Source: Sva-07 sp963710625 (GTDB lineage Bacteria > Actinomycetota > Acidimicrobiia > Acidimicrobiales > Ilumatobacteraceae). Taken from it: DNA of 64,000 nucleotides. Position 1 is the stretch's first letter, and every line of letters begins with the position of its first letter. Positions 45,233 through 52,323 of this stretch are shown here, piece by piece. Location: the NCBI GenBank assembly GCA_963710625.1, contig CAVQBG010000026.1, positions 271,139-335,138 of the forward strand. The letters run 5' to 3'. The position numbers and the translations under genes were made by a program. The notes under the pieces are model-generated. The model did no database searches, was not told the origin of the DNA, and saw only the letters and a list, made by a program, of their open reading frames with translations.

Positions 45233-46378
45233 TCACTTCGCGATCGCAACGGCCGCACGGGCGGCGTCGAGCATGGTGGGCTCTGAACGGAGCTCGTCGG
45301 CGGGGATGCCGGCGTCGAGCAGAATCTGGCGGCCCTCCTCGGCATTGGTGCCGTCGAGGCGGATCACGATCGGAGCCCGCAGGTCGACGCGACCCATCGC
45401 CTCGACGATGCCCTTGGCGACCTCCTCGCCCCGGGTGATGCCGCCGAAGATGTTGATCAGGATCGACTGGACCTTGTCGTCGAAGTTGATCACCTCGAGC
45501 GCTCCCGCCATCACGTCGGCATTGGCGCCGCCACCGATGTCGAGGAAGTTAGCCGCTGACCCTCCGACCTGGTTGACCACGTCGAGTGTCGACATCGCGA
45601 GGCCGGCACCGTTGGCGATGATCCCGACCGTGCCGTCGAGGCCGATGTACTGCAGACCCTTCTCGGCCGCCATCTTCTCGCGCTCGTCCATTTCGGTGAG
45701 CCCACGGAACGCTTCCCACTCGGGATGGCGGAACTCGGCGTTCTCGTCGAGGGTGACCTTGGCGTCGAGGGCGTGCACCTCCCCCGTCGGCTTGAGGATC
45801 AGCGGGTTGATCTCGGCGAGGTCGCAGTCGCCCTCGGTGAAGCAGCGGTAGAGCTTCACCAGGATGTCGGCGGCGCCGTCGAGCGCTCGCTCCGGAAGCT
45901 TCGCATCGACGCAGGCCTGGCGGGCGGTCGCCACGTCGAGACCGTCGACCGGATCGATGTGGAGCTTCACGATCGCGTCGGGGTTGCTCTCGGCGACCGC
46001 TTCGATCTCGACGCCGCCCTCGGCCGACAGCATGAGGAGGTGCTTCTTGGCGGCACGGTCGAGCGTGAACGACGCGTAGTACTCCTCGTCGATGTCGGAG
46101 GCCTGCTCGATCCAGAGTCGCTTGACGACGTGGCCCTTGATGTCCATGCCGAGGATGTTGCCGGCGTGCTCTCGCACCTCGGCCTCGTTGTCGGCGAGCT
46201 TGATGCCACCGGCCTTGCCGCGGCCGCCGACCTGCACCTGCGCCTTGACGACGACCGGGTACCCGGCCTGGTTGGCCTCGGTGACGGCCTCGTCGACGGT
46301 GTCAGCGGGACCACCCCGGCTCACCGGGATGTCGTAGCGGGCGAAGTACTGCTTGCCCTGATACTCGAAGAGATCCAC
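45233..46378 (-). CDS. sucC: Succinyl-CoA synthetase beta subunit
   Basis: A 381-residue SucC with an ATP-grasp domain (VVVKAQVQVGGRGKAGGIKLA) and the C-terminal CoA-ligase domain (NGAGLAMSTLDVV, FLDIGGGA, INIFGGITRGEEVAKGI). The GTG at 46378 gives the family start VDLFEYQGKQ. It precedes sucD and lies 40 bp after the stand-alone mutase B12-domain gene, so the three are likely co-transcribed. Nucleotide specificity (ADP or GDP) is not assigned. Confidence 0.95.
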   Translation of the reverse strand: MDLFEYQGKQYFARYDIPVSRGGPADTVDEAVTEANQAGYPVVVKAQVQVGGRGKAGGIKLADNEAEVREHAGNILGMDIKGHVVKRLWIEQASDIDEEYYASFTLDRAAKKHLLMLSAEGGVEIEAVAESNPDAIVKLHIDPVDGLDVATARQACVDAKLPERALDGAADILVKLYRCFTEGDCDLAEINPLILKPTGEVHALDAKVTLDENAEFRHPEWEAFRGLTEMDEREKMAAEKGLQYIGLDGTVGIIANGAGLAMSTLDVVNQVGGSAANFLDIGGGANADVMAGALEVINFDDKVQSILINIFGGITRGEEVAKGIVEAMGRVDLRAPIVIRLDGTNAEEGRQILLDAGIPADELRSEPTMLDAARAAVAIAK

Positions 46379-46418
46379 GTGGGGGTACTCGCTTTCTTGG
46401 TGGTTCGATCGGTGGTGT

Positions 46419-46826
46419 TCAGTCGATGTCGCGGTCGTCGAGCGCCTGCTCGAGCCACTGGCCGATGGCCTTGAGCGACGAGCCGGGTCCGAAGATCTCC
46501 GCGACACCCTGCTCGCGCAGGGCGCGAGCGTCGGCGTCGGGGATCACGCCGCCGCCGAACACGAGCACGTCGCCGAGGTCACGGGCACGGAGCTCGTCCA
46601 TCACACGCGGGAAGAGCGTGAGGTGCGCACCCGACAGCAGCGAGAGACCAACGCCATCGGCGTCCTCCTGCAGCACGGTTTCGGCGATCTGCTCGGGCGT
46701 CTGGTGGAGCCCGGTGTAGATGACCTCGAACCCGTGGTCCCGCAGGGCCCTGGTGATGGTCTTCGCGCCACGGTCGTGGCCATCGAGACCCGGCTTCGCC
46801 ACGACGATGCGATACGTGCGCTTCAC
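46419..46826 (-). CDS. Methylmalonyl-CoA mutase, cobalamin-binding subunit
   Basis: A 135-residue stand-alone B12-binding domain. The cobalamin motif DGHDRG (DxHxxG, with the axial histidine) is at about 15-20, SLLSGAH at about 61-67, and GGGVIPDAD at about 93-101, the order of mutase C-terminal domains. It must act with a separate catalytic subunit, which is not in the window. Its place before sucCD fits conversion of methylmalonyl-CoA to succinyl-CoA. GTG 46826 gives VKRTYRIVVAKPGLDG, matching the family start. Confidence 0.88.
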   Translation of the reverse strand: MKRTYRIVVAKPGLDGHDRGAKTITRALRDHGFEVIYTGLHQTPEQIAETVLQEDADGVGLSLLSGAHLTLFPRVMDELRARDLGDVLVFGGGVIPDADARALREQGVAEIFGPGSSLKAIGQWLEQALDDRDID

Positions 46827-46951
46827 GAAGCAGGAACCATAGGGGAAGACCCACCACCGTGCCGAAACGACGGCCGGCCAACCGACCTGCCCATCACGTC
46901 CGGGCCCGAACTCCAGATGTGACAGCGCTCCCGCACCGGCACACTGTGGGG

Positions 46952-47461
46952 GTGTCGAATGCTGCCGCTCCACGGCCCGTCAAGCTGAAGTCGCCGTGGG
47001 CGCGCGCGATCGCGCCGGTCGCCGGAGGCATCGCCTTCCTCGTGGTGCTCGGCCTCGTCACCTGGGGCATCGCCGCCTGGATCTCCCGTGACGGCGTCGA
47101 GACCACCGAGCGGCTCGCCCCGACCACCTTCACTGTCGGGTCGGTCCGGTCGGCCGCACAGATCGTCGAGGAGGACGGCCCGATCCTCTTCCCCGGGCTC
47201 AACACCACGAGCGGCGAACGCACCCTCGTCCTCGACCATCAGGGCGACGACCCCACGCGAGGATGGCGGATCTTCTACGCCTACCCGGTCGGTCGCCCCG
47301 ACTGTCTCATCGAACAGGTCGTCGGGACCGCCGACTTCGTCGACTGCGACGGCACGACGATCTCGGTCGACGAGTTGTCGCCGCCCGAGTCCGGTGTCAA
47401 CCCGGTGGTCGAGGACCAGCGCACGCTGATCATCGACCTCAGCGGCGTCACGACCGGCTGA
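46952..47461 (+). CDS. Hypothetical membrane-anchored protein
   Basis: A 169-residue protein with one N-terminal membrane helix (about 19-40, IAPVAGGIAFLVVLGLVTWG) and an outside domain of about 125 residues. That domain has a Cys in RPDCLIEQV and one in FVDCDGTT, 14 residues apart, and a Rieske-like sequence feel without the CxH motifs. No family is firmly recognised. GTG 46952 is assumed. Its stop TGA abuts the stop of the convergent flavodoxin gene in the palindrome TGATCA. Confidence 0.65.
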   Translation: MSNAAAPRPVKLKSPWARAIAPVAGGIAFLVVLGLVTWGIAAWISRDGVETTERLAPTTFTVGSVRSAAQIVEEDGPILFPGLNTTSGERTLVLDHQGDDPTRGWRIFYAYPVGRPDCLIEQVVGTADFVDCDGTTISVDELSPPESGVNPVVEDQRTLIIDLSGVTTG

Positions 47462-47890
47462 TCAGCTCACGGCGACGGCGTCGACCAGGCGCTCGGCGAA
47501 GATCTCGCTGTGCTGGTCGAGCTTGCTGCGGCTGAGCGCCATTCCACCGATCACGTAGGCGCCGGTGTCACCGAGGGCCTGGTCGAGCTTGTCGAGTGCC
47601 TTGCCGGGATCGAGTGCGAACGTGCAGAAACCGACCGCACGTTTGCCACGCATGGCCGGGAGATTGGCGATGTTCGACACCGCCCACGGCGCCTGGCCGA
47701 ATACGAAGGCACCGTGCACCCAGGTGCCGACCATGATCAGGTCGGCCTCCTGGATCGAGCCGTAGTCGGGCTGCTTCACCCTCGACAGCCCGGTGATGCT
47801 CCACCGTTCCTGCGCCAGGAGGTCGGCGACCTTCTCCGCGGCGTGCCACGTGTTGCCCGTCAGACTCTCCACCAAGATCGCTGCCTTCAC
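47462..47890 (-). CDS. Flavodoxin family protein
   Basis: A 142-residue protein with a flavodoxin-like fold. ILVESLTGNTWHAAEKVADLL (about 5-25) is the phosphate-binding loop; GTWVHGAFVFGQAP and FCTFALDPG lie at the expected isoalloxazine-contact loops. It is likely an FMN-binding electron carrier or quinone/heme-oxygenase-type reductase; the partner is unknown. GTG 47890 gives the start VKAAILVES. It lies 70 bp downstream of the cation transporter on the same strand. Confidence 0.78.
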   Translation of the reverse strand: MKAAILVESLTGNTWHAAEKVADLLAQERWSITGLSRVKQPDYGSIQEADLIMVGTWVHGAFVFGQAPWAVSNIANLPAMRGKRAVGFCTFALDPGKALDKLDQALGDTGAYVIGGMALSRSKLDQHSEIFAERLVDAVAVS

Positions 47891-47960
47891 GGGGTCGATT
47901 CTTGCAGGTCTGGTGCGATCGCTCCCACCTCCGAGCACGTCATCGGCGATCCCGGCCGGG

Positions 47961-48908
47961 TCACCATCCGATCTGATCGCATCCCCGGTGATCGTCCGGT
48001 TCGATCTGGAACGTGCCATGGGTGACGCCGTACGAGTCCGCGAGTCGCTCTCGGGCCCGATCGAGCACGGCGTGCGTGTCGACGCCACCGGTCGTGACGA
48101 GGTGGGCCGAGACGGCATCCATCTCCGACGTGAGGGTCCACACGTGGAGGTCGTGCACGTCGACGACGCCGTCGATCGCGGCCAGATCGTCGGCGAGCCG
48201 ATCCAGATCGACGTGGGCGGGCGCGTCCTGGAGCAGGATCCGCACGGCCCGTCGACCGAGCCGCCACGTCCGGGGCAGGATCCAGAGCCCGATCGCCGCG
48301 CCGACGAGCGAGTCGATCCACGTCCACCCGAACACCTGGAGCAGCACGGCGGCGACGATCACACCGATCGAGCCCACCATGTCGGCGAGCACCTCCAGGT
48401 ACGCACCCTCGACGTTGACCGACTCGGTTGCTCCCTCGCGAAGGAGTGCGAATGCAACGAGATTGGCCGCCAAGCCGAGCACGGCGACGATCAGCATCGG
48501 ACCGCCGAGCACCTCGGGCTCGGCGCCGAGCCGGCGGATCGACTCGATCACCACCCACAGGGCCACGCCGAACAACAGCAGCGAGTTGACGAACGCAGCG
48601 AGGATCTCGAGGCGGTACAGACCGAAGGTGTGATGCGATCGTGTCGCCGAGGTGTCGCGCTCGAACCGTGAAACGAGTTGGATCGCGGCGAGGGCCATGC
48701 CGAGGCCGACGACGTCGGTGAGCATGTGGCCTGCATCCGACAGCAGGGCCAACGAGTTGCTCCACACCGCGGCGACCGCCTGCACCACGAAGAATGCGGC
48801 GATGACGCCGAACGCCGCGATCAGCCGACCTCGGTGCCGCTCGCCTGCCCGGGCCAGGCCCGTCCCGTGCCCATGATCGTTGCTCGCCACGGCACTATTC
48901 TCACCCAT
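47961..48908 (-). CDS. Cation diffusion facilitator (ZitB/CzcD-like)
   Basis: A 315-residue metal exporter with six membrane helices. LLSDAGHMLTDVVGLGMAL (helix II) and LEVLADMVGSIGVIVAAVL (helix V) carry the His-Asp and Asp residues of the transport site. The C-terminal domain (about 225-310) has DVHDLHVWTLTSEMDAVSAHL, the metal-binding ferredoxin-like fold. The HDAD-like pattern here suggests Zn or Cd. ATG 48908 is used; ATG 48917 (MFSMGE) is an alternative. It follows copper-handling genes on the same strand. Confidence 0.88.
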   Translation of the reverse strand: MGENSAVASNDHGHGTGLARAGERHRGRLIAAFGVIAAFFVVQAVAAVWSNSLALLSDAGHMLTDVVGLGMALAAIQLVSRFERDTSATRSHHTFGLYRLEILAAFVNSLLLFGVALWVVIESIRRLGAEPEVLGGPMLIVAVLGLAANLVAFALLREGATESVNVEGAYLEVLADMVGSIGVIVAAVLLQVFGWTWIDSLVGAAIGLWILPRTWRLGRRAVRILLQDAPAHVDLDRLADDLAAIDGVVDVHDLHVWTLTSEMDAVSAHLVTTGGVDTHAVLDRARERLADSYGVTHGTFQIEPDDHRGCDQIGW

Positions 48909-48960
48909 TGAGAACATAAGGGCAACCACGACGCTGCGGAGGACTGCCCTGTCGTCGCCG

Positions 48961-50700
48961 TCAGCTGGAGACGGGAATCTGGACCGTGAACACCACCTCG
49001 TCGAACTCGCCGAATCGCGCCGCCACGTCGAACGTCCACAGCCCGGCCACCGGCAGGTCGACGTCGACGCCCACGACGTGGTTCGGCCCGGCGGGCACCA
49101 CCTCGAGTTCCAGCGGGCCGAGATCGGCGGCGGGCAGGCTGGCGCTGACCGTGATCTCATCGGCGCGATCGAGCCCGCCGCCCGGCGACGTGAGGTACAC
49201 GTGCAACTCGGTTCCACCGGTCACGGCCGGCTCCAACTCGACCTGCATGATGCGTTCGCCGACGATCACCGAGGCCGACTCGGTCGTTGCGGCCGAGGGC
49301 GGCGGGGGCGAGTTCACCAGCCCGGCGGTCGCCATGAGGATGAGCGCCATGCCGGCGATCTCGAGCAGCACGGTGCGGCGAAGAGCAGGCGGCGCCTCCT
49401 GGGCGACCGGATCGGACGCAACGTCGTCGTCGACCGCGGTCGCCGCCGCACCCAGGTCCGCCGCCACCGCGGGCGCGTCGTCGCGCCGCTCGTCGTGTTC
49501 GTCGTCGTCGTCGTCGGAGCGCGCCATGCGTCGGCTGAACGATGCGATCGCCACGACGACGGCCACCAGCAGCAACTTCACCACGAGCCAGCGGCCGTAG
49601 GCGGTGTCGGTGAGGTTCGCGAACGAACCCAGCTGACGCCACGCGTTGAGGCTTCCCGTCAGCGCCAGCGCAACGACCGAGCCGAGCGCCCACGGGGAGA
49701 ACTGCGATGCCGTCCACCAGAACCAGTTCCGCGGGACGCCGGCGACCAGCAGGACGAGCCCACCGAGCCAGATCGACATCGCTGCGAGGTGCACCACGGT
49801 GGCGCCGAACCCGGCCAGCACGCTGTCACCGGCAACCGCGTGGCCTCCGGCGGCGACGACACCGAGCACCACCATCGAGGCCAAGGCAACCTCAACGCGT
49901 CCGGCTGCCGAGCCGAGAAACGTCCGCGCGGGGATGAACAGAGCGAACAGCCCGATCGCCGCGAGCCGCGCCAGCCACCATCGACCGGACTGGATCTGGA
50001 CCACGTCGCCGACGGACAGGTACGACCCGCTGATCAGGTGGGCCTGCCCTGCGAACATGAAGATCGTGCCGACGACAGCGGCGAGCGCCGCAACGACGAG
50101 CACCATGCCGAGACGACGTTCGCCGATCAGTTCGGGGACCAGCACCGCAGCCAGGAACAGCGCCCCCAGCAACACGCCGATCCCGGCGAAGCTCATGAAA
50201 CGCCCGACTCCCAGGAGCAGCGACTCCGACGGGCTCGATGCGCTGGCGTCGAAGATGTCCTCGAGCACGCCGGGAGCGGTGGGCGATTCCTCACCGACGG
50301 AGAAGGTGAACGCGCCACGGATCTTGTGCGAGTCGGCCGACACCGCCTGCCAGCCGACGACGTACGTTCCGTCGGCGATCGTGCCCGGGACCTCCGCGCT
50401 GATCGTGTCGTCACCCCCAGCCTGCGAGATCGGACCGAGCGGGACCGGATCGCCCTCGCCGTCGACCAGCAGGATCGCCTGACCGATCGGATCGACGTCC
50501 TCACTGAAGCGCAGGAGGATCTCCTCGGGCGTGTTCCCGAGGATCGCCTGGTTCGCAGGCGTCGACGAGATCAGCTCGGCGTGCGCCAGCACCGTGCCGG
50601 CCGGCACGCCGACGGCGCCGATCACGACGGCACCGATCGCGAGCAGCACTGTCGCGAGGCTCGCCAGCCGGCGCCGGAGTGCAGTGGTGACCACGATCAC
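48961..50700 (-). CDS. CopC-CopD fusion protein with C-terminal YtkA-like domain
   Basis: A 579-residue protein. After a signal peptide ending in VLAHAEL, residues 40-140 are a CopC copper-binding domain whose mature start is His (HAELISSTPAN) and which includes DSHKIRGAFTF. Residues 160-390 carry eight or so membrane helices of the CopD family, and an acidic cytosolic loop (DDDDDEHDERRDD) sits near 405. The last 110 residues form a beta-rich domain (ELEPAVTGGTELHVYLTS) similar to YtkA/FixH. It probably moves or stores copper at the outer face of the membrane. Confidence 0.85.
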   Translation of the reverse strand: MIVVTTALRRRLASLATVLLAIGAVVIGAVGVPAGTVLAHAELISSTPANQAILGNTPEEILLRFSEDVDPIGQAILLVDGEGDPVPLGPISQAGGDDTISAEVPGTIADGTYVVGWQAVSADSHKIRGAFTFSVGEESPTAPGVLEDIFDASASSPSESLLLGVGRFMSFAGIGVLLGALFLAAVLVPELIGERRLGMVLVVAALAAVVGTIFMFAGQAHLISGSYLSVGDVVQIQSGRWWLARLAAIGLFALFIPARTFLGSAAGRVEVALASMVVLGVVAAGGHAVAGDSVLAGFGATVVHLAAMSIWLGGLVLLVAGVPRNWFWWTASQFSPWALGSVVALALTGSLNAWRQLGSFANLTDTAYGRWLVVKLLLVAVVVAIASFSRRMARSDDDDDEHDERRDDAPAVAADLGAAATAVDDDVASDPVAQEAPPALRRTVLLEIAGMALILMATAGLVNSPPPPSAATTESASVIVGERIMQVELEPAVTGGTELHVYLTSPGGGLDRADEITVSASLPAADLGPLELEVVPAGPNHVVGVDVDLPVAGLWTFDVAARFGEFDEVVFTVQIPVSS

Positions 50701-50706
50701 TCGCTC

Positions 50707-51447
50707 TCAGCCGGCAGCAGCGCGAGCGCTGCGGGAACGGAACCAGACGTAGACGCCAATCCCGGCGATCGCCAGCATCGACACGATGAAAACGATCGTT
50801 CCGGTGTCGGAGTTGCCGTTCTCGTCAGTCGACACAGCGATCGCCGGCGACGAGCTCGACGCGGCCACTTCGGTCGTGGCGACGACCTCGGTGGCCGGCT
50901 CGGCGGTCGTGGCCGGGGCCAGGGTCGTCACCGGGTTCTCGGACGTCGCCGGGGCTGCGGTGGTGGCGGGCGCAGTCGTCGTGGCGACCGGCCCGGTCAG
51001 GAGCATCGCGGGCGCGGGCTCGTCGAGCTCCTCACCCGGCTCGGTCGGGATCGCGATCCAACGGATAACTCCCTCTTCGCAGCGTTGTACGAACGGGAAG
51101 TAGATCGTCACGTCGGGCGTGGGCGGCAGGGTCATCGACACCGAGAACGTGCCCTCGACATCGTCGGCGAGCGGACCGCCGACGAACGTGACCACGTCAC
51201 CATCGATCGAGCCCTCCCATCCGTCGACTGCATCGGGGTTCGCATCGGTGACCCCATCGGGAAGGCGCATGTCGAGCTGCACGGTGGGCGAGCCCTCGCA
51301 CCCGTGCTCGACGGTGAAGGCAACCGATACTGCCGAACCCGCCTGGGCCTCCGTGGGGTCGGGATCGATGTGCGCCGACGCGGGCGCCGCGAACCCGAGC
51401 GCGGCGGCAGCGAGCGCGAGACAGAGGACGACGGCTCGGCGGAACAT
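50707..51447 (-). CDS. YcnI family copper-related protein (DUF1775)
   Basis: A 246-residue exported protein. The signal peptide is cleaved near APASAHIDPDP, leaving an N-terminal His, as in YcnI where it takes part in copper binding. The DUF1775 domain spans about 27-145 (QAGSAVSVAFTVEHGCEGSPTVQ, LPDGVTDANPD, FPFVQRCEEG). A Thr/Ala-rich stalk and a C-terminal membrane helix follow. It ends 6 bp before the CopC-CopD gene, an order known from Bacillus and actinobacterial copper operons. Confidence 0.88.
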   Translation of the reverse strand: MFRRAVVLCLALAAAALGFAAPASAHIDPDPTEAQAGSAVSVAFTVEHGCEGSPTVQLDMRLPDGVTDANPDAVDGWEGSIDGDVVTFVGGPLADDVEGTFSVSMTLPPTPDVTIYFPFVQRCEEGVIRWIAIPTEPGEELDEPAPAMLLTGPVATTTAPATTAAPATSENPVTTLAPATTAEPATEVVATTEVAASSSSPAIAVSTDENGNSDTGTIVFIVSMLAIAGIGVYVWFRSRSARAAAG

Positions 51448-51511
51448 GGCGCCCCGAGCGTAGAGGACGAGGCGCGGATCACACAGGCGGCTCCATCCGT
51501 AGAATGGACCG

Positions 51512-52204
51512 ATGCGATCACCAACCCGAGCCGACGACACCGACGCGTCGGTCGTGGTCGAGCCCGACGTCGACCAGTCGGTGTCCGACGAGACCACGGA
51601 GCGCCTGCTCAAGGGCGTCCTGATCGCCATTTCGGCCGTGATCGTGCTCGGGCTGTTCGCCGGAGCGGCGAACTGGGCGCTCCAGGGCGACGAGGCACCG
51701 CCGACCCCGATGAACGCCGTCGACGTCGGGTTCCTCCAGGACATGCTCGACCACCACGAACAGGCGCTGCTGATCTCCAACCTGTATCTCGACAACCAAC
51801 CCGATGGCCCGGCGTCGCCGTACGCCAATGAGGTCATCATGTTCCAGACCCGCGACATGGGCTGGATGCGCGACTGGCTCGCCGAGGAGGGCTACGAGCC
51901 CGGTGCGCCGGATCGCACGGCGATGGAGTGGATGAACGAGCCGGTTCCGGTGGCCGAGATGCCCGGGATGCAGACGCCCGAGCGGTTGCAGCAACTCGCC
52001 GACGCCACCGGCGCCGAGGCCGACCTGCTGTGGTTCGAGATCATGACCGACCACCACCTCGGTGGCGTCCACATGGGCGACCACGCCGCAGCCAACGGCG
52101 CCCGTGAGGAGATCATCGACTTCGCGGATTCGGTGTCGCGCAATCAGCGCATCGAGGTCGTCGAGTACGAGGGCGCCATGCGCCGCCTCGGCCTCACCCC
52201 CTGA
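51512..52204 (+). CDS. DUF305 protein, membrane-anchored
   Basis: A 230-residue protein with one N-terminal membrane helix (about 33-55) and a ferritin-like DUF305 domain. The paired HH motifs are FLQDMLDHHEQALLIS (about 73-88) and FEIMTDHHLGGVHMG (about 175-189), and methionines such as EMPGMQ lie between. DUF305 proteins often accompany copper and other metal-handling genes; metal binding by the His pairs is inferred. It is divergent from the YcnI gene, with about 65 bp between. Confidence 0.86.
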   Translation: MRSPTRADDTDASVVVEPDVDQSVSDETTERLLKGVLIAISAVIVLGLFAGAANWALQGDEAPPTPMNAVDVGFLQDMLDHHEQALLISNLYLDNQPDGPASPYANEVIMFQTRDMGWMRDWLAEEGYEPGAPDRTAMEWMNEPVPVAEMPGMQTPERLQQLADATGAEADLLWFEIMTDHHLGGVHMGDHAAANGAREEIIDFADSVSRNQRIEVVEYEGAMRRLGLTP

Positions 52205-52220
52205 CCGGCCCCGACCCGAG

Positions 52221-52305
52221 GGCGATGAGCTCGCTCGAGCTGGGTTGCGGCTCACGTCGCCAGGTAATGAGCGAACGCCCCGTATGCGGCGCCTTCGCTC
52301 ATCGC
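52221..52305. repeat. Intergenic hairpins between DUF305 and pcrA genes
   Basis: ATGAGCGAA (52267-52275) pairs perfectly with TTCGCTCAT (52294-52302). GCGATGAGC (52222-52230) can instead pair with GCTCATCGC (52297-52305), so two exclusive structures are possible. The site sits between convergent genes and carries the GCGATGAG block seen at 34111 and 35172. Confidence 0.55.
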
Positions 52306-52323
52306 TCGCCGGGTCGGGACGGG

